A stretch of DNA of 64,000 nucleotides from Bacillus sp. SJS (GCF_000732485.2 NZ_JAQV02000023.1:122512-186511), one strand, 5' to 3'; shown: positions 16,399-25,993, counted from the first letter of the stretch. Notes: generated from the letters alone by a model not told the origin. Made by a program: numbers and translations.

Positions 16399-19313
16399 CG
16401 GAACAAACTAAACACATGATGAAAATGATTCTAGCGGTCGTTCTCATTCTTGCCGTCCCTGCCCTGTTTTTCCAGACCATCGGCCAAAATCCGATGGAGG
16501 TACAGGATAAAGCCACCCGCACAATCGCTGTCGTCAACGAAGATACCTATACGGGGGACGATAAAGATAAACTCAGTGACGATATTGCTCAGGTAATGAG
16601 TCAAAACCAGGAGTACAATTGGAAAGAGCTTAGCCGCGGTGCAGCCGAAAATGAAATGAGAAACAAGGGGATAGATGCCATCATCTACATTCCCTCCGAT
16701 TTTACCAACAATATTTTGACATATGAAGAAACCCAGCCTTCTAAAGCAGAATTCAAATTCAAGGTCCAGGACCAGCTTACCGCTGTAGACAAAGAGAAAG
16801 TTCTTCGGACCATTGAAGATGCGACAGACGTCGCCAACAAGAAAACCGCGGTCTACTACTGGGACACAATTGCCCAGGAAATGGACGACGTGAAAAAGAA
16901 GTTCGATCAAATTCTTGAAAAAGAAGACCAGTTCCAAAAAACAATGGTCGCTTTCTATAAACCAAGCTCAAAAGATCTGTCAGGGGAAATTGAATCCCAG
17001 AAACAAATGCTGCAGCAGCTTCAGGCAACGATGCTCGATGCAGCCAAATCAGCACCTGAGCGTGAACAAAATGCAGAGGAATTCCAGAAAAACCTGGCTT
17101 CCTTCGTCACATATGTAGACAGCTACCAGCTATATCAGCAAAACCAGATGGAGCTGATGAGAGAGGTTCAGAATCAAACCATCACCGGACTTCAGGCAAG
17201 CATGTCCAACCAGACACAGCGTAACAGCGAGTCCTTCCAGAAGATCGACAGCCAGGTCGGCCAACTCAACAATGATATGTCCGCCATCCAAGCAACGCTT
17301 CAGGAAGGCTCAGACAACGCAAGCGAAATTGAACGAATTCTCCAAGGCCAAATGGACCGCCAAATCAGCGACCTAAAAGCGGTACAGGCCCAGTATCTGG
17401 ATCTGTATGAAAAAACAATGGAAGAAACAACGCTAACAGAACTTGAAAAGACGATGGCTTCACTAAGAAAAGAACTGCAAAACACGCCGGATCCGGGTAC
17501 CCCTGGAACACCTGGAACACCTGGAACACCTGGAACACCAGCCGAGCCTGGCACACCGACTGTTCCTGAAACACCGGAAACACCAGAAGCACCAAATCCA
17601 AACCCGATTTCAAGCCTTCAGGAACAGCAAACTGCCCTCAAAGCAGTAGCGGAGCAAGCAAAGCAGCTTCAGGAATCACTTAACAAGATTCCAGATCCAA
17701 AGCCAAATGAAGCCGTCAATGCAGCGAACAGCCTGGGCCAGCTTTCCGTAAAAGCAAACGAAATCGAAAAACAGCTCGCTGAAAAAGATGCAAACAATCA
17801 AGAATGGCAGAAGAAATATGATCAGCTTGCAAAGGACTATGAAAAGCTATTATCAGATAATAGTGGAATTCTGACCGAAAACCAGCGCCTGAGAGAAGAG
17901 AACAAGCGTCTCTCCGACCAAATTCTATTCCTTCAAGGCAATGTCCAGCCGGTTATTGATGCCATTAAGAAAAAAGAACAGGCAATCCTGAGCGATGCCA
18001 ACCTTACGGAAGAACGGAAAAAAACACTTGAGCCGATTTTCCAGGAGTCCATTCAAAAGGTCACAATTGAACCGCTCTTTGCCTACTATGCAAAACTGGA
18101 TCAGTATGAATCGACTCTTAAAAACCTGAATTCGTCAGACAGCACAACGAAAAACACCGTGCTGGCAAATGAAGAACTAAACGAAAAAATGAAAACAGCG
18201 CTCGCCCCGACAGATGAAGAACGCGAGGCAACAGACGCCATGCAAGGCAACTTCCCGTCCGCTCAGCTTGAAATGACAAAGCTTGAAGAATCTTTCCAGA
18301 CCTTCATCGCGGACTACAGCGGAAGTGTCGCTGATCAGCAAACGGCCATGATGGATGATATTACAGCCATCCAGACAAACGCTGACACTCTCATGCAGCA
18401 GCTGCAATCCGGATCAGCACCTGGCCAGCCGGAACAAGCAGAGCCTGCACAGGCACCAACAAGCGGAACCGGACTCGTATCCGGCACCCAAAGCATCACC
18501 GGAACAATCGACCAAATGAATAGTCTCATGGATTCACTAGGTGAACGGCAAACGAACGTCCTCACCTATACAGACGAACTGTATACGAAAGTTGACGAAG
18601 TTCAAACGAAATCCGACGAACTTAACGACAAATGGGCAACAAACGTAGCGGCAACCGAGCTATCCAGAGACCAAGTTTATAACGTACTCAGCAACGCACG
18701 AATTGACGGCCAGGACAACGGCTTCGTCTACGACCACCTGGCAAACCCGATTCAAATTTCAGGTGAAGAACCAATCGAAAAAGCCAAAACCGTACCGCCA
18801 GTCGTCATACTGGTCATCGTCCTGCTAAGCAGCCTGCTTATCGGCTACTTCAGCGGCGTCTATTTCAAAACCGCACCATTCTGGCTTAGAGCAACCCTAT
18901 TCATCCTGCTCAACGTCATCGTCGGCCTGCTGATCAGCGTATTCGGCACCAACATCTACTCACTCGCTGACGACCGCGCCATCCAATGGTCCATCTTTAC
19001 GATTGTATTGCTGCTCACAGCATCAAGTCTGATCCGTGTTGCCTACCAGTTCAACAACACAACAGGCATGCTCGCAAGCGTAGCCCTCACAGCCTACTTC
19101 GTGAGCCCGCTGCTCGCGCTAACCGTGCCAAACTTTAATTACAGCGATCCAATCTCAATCGTCTATATCTCCATCCAGGAAGAAGCAAGCAACCTCTTCA
19201 CAGAAGGCGTCCTCGTCCTGGGCGGAATTCTATTAATCCTAACGGTGATCCCATTCATCATCCAAGCCATCATGGACAACCGCGCTTCCCAAAAAGAAGC
19301 GCACGAAGCCTAA
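16395..19313 (+). CDS. yueB: T7SS membrane protein EsaA/YueB
   Basis: 972 aa. One N-terminal span (about residues 12-30, LAVVLILAVPALFFQ-like), a very long extracellular region full of coiled coil (about 40-790), then about five C-terminal spans (starting VPPVVILVIVLLSSLLIGYF near residue 800). In B. subtilis YueB is also the phage SPP1 receptor. A Pro-Gly-Thr repeat (TPGTPGTPGTPGTPAEPGTP) at about residues 370-400 interrupts the ectodomain. It is longer than many Staphylococcus EsaA proteins but fits YueB (about 1076 aa). Translationally coupled to essC by a 4 bp overlap. Confidence 0.92.
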   Translation: MTEQTKHMMKMILAVVLILAVPALFFQTIGQNPMEVQDKATRTIAVVNEDTYTGDDKDKLSDDIAQVMSQNQEYNWKELSRGAAENEMRNKGIDAIIYIPSDFTNNILTYEETQPSKAEFKFKVQDQLTAVDKEKVLRTIEDATDVANKKTAVYYWDTIAQEMDDVKKKFDQILEKEDQFQKTMVAFYKPSSKDLSGEIESQKQMLQQLQATMLDAAKSAPEREQNAEEFQKNLASFVTYVDSYQLYQQNQMELMREVQNQTITGLQASMSNQTQRNSESFQKIDSQVGQLNNDMSAIQATLQEGSDNASEIERILQGQMDRQISDLKAVQAQYLDLYEKTMEETTLTELEKTMASLRKELQNTPDPGTPGTPGTPGTPGTPAEPGTPTVPETPETPEAPNPNPISSLQEQQTALKAVAEQAKQLQESLNKIPDPKPNEAVNAANSLGQLSVKANEIEKQLAEKDANNQEWQKKYDQLAKDYEKLLSDNSGILTENQRLREENKRLSDQILFLQGNVQPVIDAIKKKEQAILSDANLTEERKKTLEPIFQESIQKVTIEPLFAYYAKLDQYESTLKNLNSSDSTTKNTVLANEELNEKMKTALAPTDEEREATDAMQGNFPSAQLEMTKLEESFQTFIADYSGSVADQQTAMMDDITAIQTNADTLMQQLQSGSAPGQPEQAEPAQAPTSGTGLVSGTQSITGTIDQMNSLMDSLGERQTNVLTYTDELYTKVDEVQTKSDELNDKWATNVAATELSRDQVYNVLSNARIDGQDNGFVYDHLANPIQISGEEPIEKAKTVPPVVILVIVLLSSLLIGYFSGVYFKTAPFWLRATLFILLNVIVGLLISVFGTNIYSLADDRAIQWSIFTIVLLLTASSLIRVAYQFNNTTGMLASVALTAYFVSPLLALTVPNFNYSDPISIVYISIQEEASNLFTEGVLVLGGILLILTVIPFIIQAIMDNRASQKEAHEA
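17502..17537 (+). repeat. 9-bp minisatellite in yueB
   Basis: Four perfect tandem copies of CCTGGAACA encode the PGT repeats of the ectodomain spacer. Copy number change would alter spacer length in frame. Confidence 0.8.
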
Positions 19314-19332
19314 TCCGGATGAGGTGGAAAAC

Positions 19333-19872
19333 ATGAACAGAACAAACAAATTGAGAAAAAGAGCCGCCATCCTGACGGCTCTCCTCCTTCTCATCCCGGC
19401 AACAGCCGTCCGCGCAGAAGAACAGCTGCCCGAACAGCCCGCCGACATCGAAGACCTTGCACCAAACATATACGAAGAAGAAAAAATCAAACAGCAAACC
19501 GACTACTTCCATGAAGACTCCCTATACAAAAAGAAATACAACATACCAGAAGAACTCCAAAATCTTGAGTACGAAGCACCTGATCCCAACAGGGACGAAC
19601 GACAAATTGAAAAACTCTTCGCCGACTACTCAGCCAACAAACTGGAAGCCAACAGCACTGCCGCCCAAACAGCCGAAGCAGGCCTGTTCATGGACAGCGA
19701 AGAAGAACTATTCCAAAGCATCGGTGCCCAGGAGCTCGACCCCAGTTCAGAAGAGGACAAACAAGGATCCACGTTAACCATCTTGTACATCACAATCATT
19801 GGGATTGGTCTGCTTCTGATATTGGTCCTATTAATACCAAAGTTGACCGCAGGGAAGAAGGAAGAATTATAA
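19333..19872 (+). CDS. yueC: T7SS protein EssA/YueC
   Basis: 179 aa. N-terminal signal peptide (LRKRAAILTALLLLIPATA, cleavage probably after VRA), an acidic extracytoplasmic part with Glu/Asp-rich helices, and a C-terminal membrane span (ILYITIIGIGLLLILVLLIP, about 147-168) followed by Lys-rich cytoplasmic tail. This is the topology of EssA. It is the last gene of the operon. GAGGTGG places the start at the ATG 19333; a GTG at 19324 lies inside the ribosome site. Terminator follows. Confidence 0.88.
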   Translation: MNRTNKLRKRAAILTALLLLIPATAVRAEEQLPEQPADIEDLAPNIYEEEKIKQQTDYFHEDSLYKKKYNIPEELQNLEYEAPDPNRDERQIEKLFADYSANKLEANSTAAQTAEAGLFMDSEEELFQSIGAQELDPSSEEDKQGSTLTILYITIIGIGLLLILVLLIPKLTAGKKEEL

Positions 19873-19875
19873 AAG

Positions 19876-19911
19876 GAAGAGAGCAGAGCGCAGCGCGCTT
19901 TGCTCTTTTTT
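19876..19911 (+). terminator. Terminator of the T7SS operon
   Basis: GAGAGCA-GAGCGC / GCGCTT-TGCTCT stem followed by a TTTTT run, directly after yueC. Confidence 0.8.
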
Positions 19912-19939
19912 AATGGTGGTATATAAAGGTCAATGCGAA

Positions 19940-20195
19940 TGCACTGACCCTCACTCCGCTAAAGCACTAAACCTCCGTCCCCACTTCAAAAGAACGGTTG
20001 GGGGAGTAGGAGGGAGCGAAAGACTGCTCCAGCCCTTGCCGCTGTAAAGCAACGGGGGTCAGTGCACTGCACTGACCCCCACTCTGCTAAAGCATTAAAT
20101 CTCCGTCCCCATAACCCAAAAACCCTTTAATAACAAGACCCTGCTCACCATTTACTCCTTCCCCCGTCACGTTAAATCACTGCGGGTCAGTGCAA
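19940..20195. repeat. REPIN-like family A, tandem pair left of the RAYT gene
   Basis: Two head-to-tail units, about 19940-20066 and 20067-20195. Both begin TGCACTGACCC(T/C)C, carry the CTAAAGCA block and TCCGTCCCC, and end GGGTCAGTGCA. The junction is a palindrome GGGGGTCAGTGCA / TGCACTGACCCCC. Middles differ strongly between units. Confidence 0.85.
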
Positions 20196-20319
20196 CCATA
20201 ACAACCTCAAAATTCACTTTCTTCAACCCAAAACACATAATTATCCAAATCCCCCTAAAAACCCTCCCAATCCTTTATACTAATCCTGTAAACTAAACCA
20301 GAAAGGATTGACCCCAAAC

Positions 20320-20871
20320 ATGTCACGCAAGCCAAGAGAATGGAAGCCAAACACCACCTACCACGTCTACTCCCGAGGAAACCGAAGAGAAAACATTTTC
20401 TTCTACAAACACGACCGCGAAAAATACCTTCAGCTCCTACAAACAGTACGTGAAACACACCCATTCAAACTCCACGCCTACTGCCTCATGTCCAATCACA
20501 TCCACCTTCTTATCGAAACCGAAATCCAGCCGCTAGGCTCCATCATGCGAAACCTTCACTCCCGTTACGCCCTTTACATCAATAAACGCCACAAACTCGA
20601 AGGACACCTATTCCAAAACCGCTTCGGAGCAACGGAAATTATGAGTGATCAGCAATTTCGGGAGGTTAGCCGCTATATCCATATGAACCCTGTCAAATCC
20701 GGCATCGTCCATAACCCAAGCGAATACGTATGGAGCTCCTACGAATGCTATATCCGCAGCACCCCCGACACCCTCATCACCAAAACCAAACTCCAATCCA
20801 TGTTCATCCAGCCATTCGAAAAAAACTACCAAAAATTCGTCGAAACCAGCAAACAGCCAACGGCTAATTAA
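20320..20871 (+). CDS. REP-associated tyrosine transposase (RAYT), Y1/HUH family
   Basis: 183 aa single-domain HUH endonuclease. MSNHIHLLIE at residues 57-66 gives the metal-binding His-x-His (60-62), and the catalytic Tyr is most likely Tyr119 in RYIHMNPVKSG, the position used by E. coli TnpA-REP. The start YHVYSRGNRRENIF is typical of the family. RAYTs nick and move REP/REPIN sequences and are domesticated, usually single-copy genes. Here it is flanked on both sides by pairs of inverted-ended repeats. Start at 20320 follows AAAGGA; a TTG at 20308 is less likely. No transposon ends of its own were seen. Confidence 0.9.
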   Translation: MSRKPREWKPNTTYHVYSRGNRRENIFFYKHDREKYLQLLQTVRETHPFKLHAYCLMSNHIHLLIETEIQPLGSIMRNLHSRYALYINKRHKLEGHLFQNRFGATEIMSDQQFREVSRYIHMNPVKSGIVHNPSEYVWSSYECYIRSTPDTLITKTKLQSMFIQPFEKNYQKFVETSKQPTAN

Positions 20872-20940
20872 CCCTCCGGGCGGGAGCACGACGGACTGAT
20901 CAGAAAGGAAACCCGCCTTTCTGTCACTCCGTAACGTGTC

Positions 20941-21037
20941 GCTTCAGGACTAAATGGGCCGATAACCGCGGGCTGTACGGCTTACGCCTACACCCCGCAG
21001 GTTCCTGTCCCATTTGCGGCAAGCCGCCGTCCTGAAC
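20941..21037. other. GC-rich structured element downstream of the RAYT gene
   Basis: Outer arms TTCAGGAC / GTCCTGAA and inner arms AAATGGG / CCCATTT enclose a GC-rich part with GCGGG / CCCGC, so the segment can fold into a large branched hairpin. A minus-strand reading frame over it (20924-21124) is not convincing. It may be another dispersed repeat. Confidence 0.5.
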
Positions 21038-21084
21038 GAGCCGAAAATCCCCTCGAAAATTGTTTACTAACATAATCAAGTTAT

Positions 21085-21120
21085 AAGGAAATAGACAGCC
21101 GGCCGGCTGTCTATTTCCTT
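21085..21120. terminator. 36 bp perfect palindrome, probable bidirectional terminator
   Basis: AAGGAAATAGACAGCCGG followed by its exact reverse complement. It lies between the plus-strand RAYT gene and minus-strand ywqA. The CTATTTCCTTTC tail is a poor T-run, so cruciform or recombination roles are also possible. Confidence 0.5.
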
Positions 21121-21136
21121 TCACTTATTCATTTGT

Positions 21137-21393
21137 TTGCACTGACCCCCGCTCCGCTAAAGCACTAAATCTCCGTCCCCGTCTCTTACAAAGCCAGAAG
21201 AGAGAAGGGAGTGTGGTCATACTGCTCATTCCCCCGGTACTGTACAGCAATGGGGGTCAGTGCATTGCACTGACCCCCACTTCGCTAAAGAACTAAACCT
21301 CCGTCCCCGCCTCACACGAACCCAGACAGGACAAGGGATAGCGCCTTCGTTCCTCTGACCCCCGATACGTTACCATACTGGGGGTCAGTGCAA
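21137..21393. repeat. REPIN-like family A, tandem pair right of the RAYT gene
   Basis: Two head-to-tail units, 21137-21264 and 21265-21393, with full TTGCACTGACCC and GGGTCAGTGCAA ends and a palindromic junction GGGGGTCAGTGCA / TTGCACTGACCCCC. The same pair arrangement appears at all three loci in this window. Confidence 0.85.
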
Positions 21394-21430
21394 ACCTCCG
21401 GTGAAAGTGAACCTCCCGTCCACCCAACCA

Positions 21431-24175
21431 CTAAACCGTCAACGAAAACAATTCCTCCAACTCATCCGTACTAAGCTCCGTAATCCAGTTCTCACTCTGC
21501 AGAATCTCCTCATTCAGCGACTGCTTCTTCTCCAGCATCCCATCAATCTTCTCTTCAATCGTCCCGGTCGTAATCAGCTTATGCACATGCACAAACCGCT
21601 CCTGACCGATCCGGTAGGCCCGGTCCGTTGCCTGGTTCTCCACCGCCGGGTTCCACCACCGGTCAAAGTGAATCACATGGTTCGCAGCCGTCAAATTCAA
21701 TCCCGTTCCGCCAGCCTTCAGTGACAGAATCAAAAACGGCACATCACGGCTCTGGAACTTCTCAACCATCCGATCCCGATCCACCTTCGACACGCTTCCG
21801 TTCAAAAACAGCACGCCTTCACCAAACGACCGCTCCAGGAGCTTCTTCATCATTTCACCCATCCCGATATACTGGGTGAAAATCAGACAGCTTTCATCCT
21901 GCTCCCGAATCGCGGTCACAAGTTCAATCAGCTTCTCCATCTTATTCGAACGCTCCACCACCTTACTCGGCGAATCCTCCTTCAAATAAAGTGCCGGATG
22001 ATCACAAATCTGCTTCAGCTTTCCAAGCATCTTCAATATCAACGCCTTCCGCTGCATGCCCGCAAGCTGGCTCACCTGCTCAAACGTATCCTTAACAAGC
22101 TGCTCATACATCGAAGCCTGCTCAACCGTCAACGGAATATACTCCTTCTGCTCCAGCTTCTCAGGCAGATTCAGCGCCACCTGCTCATCACGCTTCGTCC
22201 GCCTCAGCAGGAACGGCCGGATAAACCGCCGCAGCTGCTCCACACGCTCCGTCTCCCGGTCCTTCTCAATCGGCAGCACAAACTGCTTATGGAACTTATG
22301 CAAACTGCCTAAATACCCTCTATTAATAAAGTCAAAAATCGACCAAAGCTCCGTCAATCGGTTCTCCATCGGAGTACCGGTCAGCGCAATATGATGCAAC
22401 CCCTGCAGACTCCTGATCGCCCGCGACTGCTTCGTATGGGCGTTTTTAATATTCTGAGCCTCATCTATACAAACCGTACTCCACGTAATGGCTTCTAAAT
22501 CCTCTAAATCAGAATGCGCCAATCCGTAAGACGTCAGCACAATATCCTGATCCAGCACACTGGCTGCAAACAGCTCGCCTCGAGACCTCATCGGCCCGTA
22601 GTGCAGCCTCACCTTCAAGTGAGGCGCGAACTTTTCGATTTCCTTCTGCCAGTTTCCAAGCACAGATGTAGGAGCGATAATCAGCGCTGGCGTATCCGGC
22701 TTCTCATTCGCCTTCACATACGTAAAATAGGCGAGCATTTGGATGGTCTTCCCAAGCCCCATATCATCCGCGAGGCACGCCCCAAACCGGTTCTCGCGCA
22801 GTCCAAGTAGCCAGTCGACGCCTTGCTGCTGGTAAGGCCGCAGATTTCCCTGGAAATAGTCAGGCACCGCATACTCCTGATCGCTTTTCATCGTCGTCAG
22901 CCTCTTCATCATGCCGCGCATCTGCTTGCTGAGCTCAATCTCAATCTCCGCAAAGGCACCACTCGCCTCACCGGAATCCTCATCCCGGTCACCGGCAAGC
23001 TCCTGATGCAGCACATCCGACACATGAAGACCTTCCTTCTCCGCCTTCTTAAGCAGCGTCTTTACCTGCTGGATAAAAGCAGGATCAAGCTTAATCCACT
23101 GTCCTCGAATATTCACCAACCGGCGCTGATCATTCACCAGCCGATTAAAATCCTCCTCCGACATCTCAATCCCATTCGTCGCAAACCGCCAGTTAAAATC
23201 AACCAGCGTATTCATACCGACGAAAGACTGCCCCCGCGGTGTAGAAGAAAGCTTCGCCTTCACCATCATCTGCGATTCCTTCACAACCTGCCACCATGAT
23301 GGAAGCAAAATCTCAATGCCCATGTTCACCAAAGTCTCACTCGACTCGGTCAGAAACTGCCACGCCTCGTCCTCGGTGACAAGGGTCACTCCGCCTGTAA
23401 AACTCAGAAACGGAACGACCTGCTGAAACCGGTCGAGCTCCCGTTCCACTTCATCGGCAAAGCCCTTCCAGCCGCGAGGAAGACTCTTTACACCTTCATA
23501 AACATGAAGCTCATCCTCGCGTTTCTTATTGCGCAATAATACTTCGAGCCGCCATTCGCCTCCGTCATACTCCGGCTCATTCAACCGAAGACCAATCGTA
23601 AACGGCTTATCATCAATCACCCAGCCGATCCGCTCCAGCCAGTCCTGTTCATCCAGAAAATAACCGGTGAAGTTCGACAGCACCGGGTGGGCATCGGTAA
23701 TCGCACCCCACGCCATACGAAGGCTCCGGTTCAACGAAATCAAATCGCTGACAGCCGCAGAAAACCACTCCGCCTCAAAGCCCTCAAGCGCCTCACCCTC
23801 AGGCTTCCACCCCGTCTGCCCAATTTGCCACGCCCGGTAATCCGGCATAAACTCACCAGCCGCCACAAGCTCATAAATCCGCTTCGCAGCCTCCTGGAGC
23901 CCCTCATGCTGAACCGTCACCTCAGCCATCGAATTAAACGAGTCATGTCCAATCAGCTCCGCCATCATCCATGGAGAAAGCAAGTAAGCAGGGGTCCCGA
24001 TAAAGGTGATGTCCTCAAGATTCGTCCCATAATGAGAGGACTCATGCCACGTGAAAAAGATCCGCCGCATTTCGTTCAAAGACACAGGCTCTTCTTCACC
24101 CTTCGTAGCCCAGACAGTGAAATGATAGTCTTCTGTTTGTTCCATATGAAGTTCGTAGCGCAAAGAACTATCCAT
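21431..24175 (-). CDS. ywqA: SNF2-family DNA/RNA helicase YwqA
   Basis: 914 aa Swi2/Snf2 ATPase of the RapA/HepA-like bacterial group. Walker A LADDMGLGKTIQML at about residues 465-480, DEAQ box (CIDEAQNIKN) near 570, and the C-terminal helicase lobe with LKAGGTGLNL and motif VI QATDRAYRIGQ near 855. The N-terminal half is the bacterial SNF2 (DUF3670-like) region. It uses ATP to translocate on nucleic acid and remodel DNA-bound complexes; B. subtilis YwqA is linked to survival of DNA damage. Its start overlaps the end of ywqB by 8 bp, so the pair is translationally coupled. Confidence 0.93.
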   Translation of the reverse strand: MDSSLRYELHMEQTEDYHFTVWATKGEEEPVSLNEMRRIFFTWHESSHYGTNLEDITFIGTPAYLLSPWMMAELIGHDSFNSMAEVTVQHEGLQEAAKRIYELVAAGEFMPDYRAWQIGQTGWKPEGEALEGFEAEWFSAAVSDLISLNRSLRMAWGAITDAHPVLSNFTGYFLDEQDWLERIGWVIDDKPFTIGLRLNEPEYDGGEWRLEVLLRNKKREDELHVYEGVKSLPRGWKGFADEVERELDRFQQVVPFLSFTGGVTLVTEDEAWQFLTESSETLVNMGIEILLPSWWQVVKESQMMVKAKLSSTPRGQSFVGMNTLVDFNWRFATNGIEMSEEDFNRLVNDQRRLVNIRGQWIKLDPAFIQQVKTLLKKAEKEGLHVSDVLHQELAGDRDEDSGEASGAFAEIEIELSKQMRGMMKRLTTMKSDQEYAVPDYFQGNLRPYQQQGVDWLLGLRENRFGACLADDMGLGKTIQMLAYFTYVKANEKPDTPALIIAPTSVLGNWQKEIEKFAPHLKVRLHYGPMRSRGELFAASVLDQDIVLTSYGLAHSDLEDLEAITWSTVCIDEAQNIKNAHTKQSRAIRSLQGLHHIALTGTPMENRLTELWSIFDFINRGYLGSLHKFHKQFVLPIEKDRETERVEQLRRFIRPFLLRRTKRDEQVALNLPEKLEQKEYIPLTVEQASMYEQLVKDTFEQVSQLAGMQRKALILKMLGKLKQICDHPALYLKEDSPSKVVERSNKMEKLIELVTAIREQDESCLIFTQYIGMGEMMKKLLERSFGEGVLFLNGSVSKVDRDRMVEKFQSRDVPFLILSLKAGGTGLNLTAANHVIHFDRWWNPAVENQATDRAYRIGQERFVHVHKLITTGTIEEKIDGMLEKKQSLNEEILQSENWITELSTDELEELFSLTV

Positions 24176-25757
24176 CAATCAACTTTCCCTTCACCAATTC
24201 TTCCCGGAATGCCCGTAATCGTTTATACCGTTCCTGGAGCATATCCAAATAGTCTTCCCATTCTTCTTCACTTTTCATCTTCTTATAAAGACGTTTCACT
24301 TTTTTCAGCAACCGTACTGCCCGTTTATAGCTGTCCCGGTTCCGGATCTCCATCTCCAAATAGATCGTCTGCTTATAAAGGGAAAGCACCGCTTCCGGCT
24401 CTGCCTTCTCCGCTTCCTTCAAAAACCGGTCCTCGACCTCATAAACCGGGTACCCAAGCAGCATATTCAGCTCCGCCCACTCATAATACCGTTCATCGAG
24501 TGCGAGCATATTTTCGTACTCATTATAACTATACGGAAGCAGCGTCCGGCATGCCTCTTCATATAAATCATCGTTCTTTGATGCGCGTGAATAAGCCCCG
24601 ACCACATCCAGCAAAAACGCCGCACCGCTCCGGACTTCCTTCCTCGGAAGATCCGCCTCCACATACTCCGGACTGAGCTCCATCACATACGGCAGCCATT
24701 TACTAAGCCGGTCCCACTGCTTCTTTTCCGTCATTTCCTCCAGCCACAAAAAAGAAGAAGGGAAGAGGCTGACATTTCCGGCCCGCAAATAATCGAGAAC
24801 GGCTTCGTCCTTTTTTAATAGAAAATCAATGTGCAGCATGCCCATTAAATCCTTTTTGGTGATGACCGCATCATCCTGCTTTCCCTCAAACGCCTTCCGT
24901 TCCATCTCCAGCCACTTAGGCCGGTTCATCAGCCCGGACCACAGCAATTTATAAATTCCAAGCGTACCGGAATAGAAAGGATCCGGCGCCTCTAATAGCT
25001 TTCTGAAATAATTTGGACTGCCTTCAAGCAGCGGATCGAGTGCAAACGGAGTCGCATACCGCTTCATTTCCTCAAGCTCCGTCTCAATCGCATTCGCCAT
25101 ATGATTCACATACACCATCGCCATATGCTGTAGAGAAGGGTCCTTGACCTTCGTCCGGTTATAGGAGGCAAGCATCCGTGTAATGGTCACAATCGCGAGG
25201 TGAATGACAAACAGCCGCTTGAGCTCAAGCTTCTTCGGTGCCTTTTGCTTTAATTTAAAAAAGAACTGATGATAGAGGCCCTGCATCGTTTTGACCTGCA
25301 ACGTCTCATATTCCCGTTCGAATAATTCATGCCAGCTTTCAAGCGAGTCCTCCTTTAGGACAAACTCCCGCTTCAACAGCTCGCTCGCCCTGCGCATCTG
25401 CGATAAAACATGGGCCGCCCGATCGTCTTTCCAGGCGTCCACAAACGTTCCGACACGCTCTACACTTGCATATACATATAAAAAAGCGGCCATTAAATGC
25501 CGGCAAAAACCGTTTGCAGGACAGGAGCAATAGCTTGCCTGGACGAAATCCAAATCAAGCGTAATTAAAACAGGAGACACATCCTGTACCTTCGCCGAAA
25601 TCCGCTCAGCGGAAACGTTCACATTATAGACACTTCCCTGACGGTAAAGAATCAGCCCTTTTTTTACAAGATTCCGGTCTTCTTCATCAGCCGGACTTAA
25701 GATCGTCCGCAGCCGTTCCGCTGTAAGCAAAACGCGCTCCTTATCAAGGTCTCGCAT
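24168..25757 (-). CDS. ywqB: SWIM zinc-finger protein YwqB
   Basis: About 529 aa from MRDLDKERV. A SWIM zinc finger near residues 75-85 reads ASYCSCPANGFCRHLMAAF (CxCx6CxH). The rest is helical and unassigned. SWIM proteins commonly pair with SNF2 helicases (as B. subtilis ywqB-ywqA) and probably help target them to nucleic acid. Start is uncertain: GAAAGGAG suits a TTG at 25763, the ATG at 25757 is close by, and the frame stays open to 25802 with no better site. Confidence 0.88.
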   Translation of the reverse strand: MRDLDKERVLLTAERLRTILSPADEEDRNLVKKGLILYRQGSVYNVNVSAERISAKVQDVSPVLITLDLDFVQASYCSCPANGFCRHLMAAFLYVYASVERVGTFVDAWKDDRAAHVLSQMRRASELLKREFVLKEDSLESWHELFEREYETLQVKTMQGLYHQFFFKLKQKAPKKLELKRLFVIHLAIVTITRMLASYNRTKVKDPSLQHMAMVYVNHMANAIETELEEMKRYATPFALDPLLEGSPNYFRKLLEAPDPFYSGTLGIYKLLWSGLMNRPKWLEMERKAFEGKQDDAVITKKDLMGMLHIDFLLKKDEAVLDYLRAGNVSLFPSSFLWLEEMTEKKQWDRLSKWLPYVMELSPEYVEADLPRKEVRSGAAFLLDVVGAYSRASKNDDLYEEACRTLLPYSYNEYENMLALDERYYEWAELNMLLGYPVYEVEDRFLKEAEKAEPEAVLSLYKQTIYLEMEIRNRDSYKRAVRLLKKVKRLYKKMKSEEEWEDYLDMLQERYKRLRAFREELVKGKLIDG

Positions 25758-25870
25758 AAGCAAAAGCCATCTCTCCTTTCGGGCGGCAGAGGAAAAATGC
25801 ACACCCGCTTATCGAAACTTCAGATAGTCCTAGCACCATAGGCACTTCCAAAGAATGTATCCATTCCTAT

Positions 25871-25899
25871 ATTATAACGTAGAAAAATGTTTCGTTAAA
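25871..25899 (-). promoter_or_regulatory. Probable promoter of ywqB-ywqA
   Basis: On the minus strand TTTAAC, 17 bp, TATAAT, about 110 bp before the ywqB start. Confidence 0.45.
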
Positions 25900-25964
25900 A
25901 GGTTTCGAAAAAGGAAAATGCGGGGACATAATTGTCAGAACGACTCGAAGTTTATAATTACCTG

Positions 25965-25993
25965 TTGCGAAAGATGCAAACCGGGATTATAAT
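25965..25993 (+). promoter_or_regulatory. Sigma-A type promoter of a 46-codon gene
   Basis: TTGCGA, 17 bp spacer, TATAAT, about 50 bp before the ATG at 26046. Confidence 0.6.

Noticed and set aside
20924-21124. 66-codon minus-strand frame over the GC-rich element downstream of the RAYT gene
   Set aside because: The sequence is a palindrome-rich repeat-like element; similar spurious translations occur for this kind of repeat. No ribosome site in a sensible place.
22514-24676. Long plus-strand frames opposite ywqA and ywqB
   Set aside because: They are shadows of the two clear minus-strand genes, with Arg/His/Pro-rich nonsense composition.
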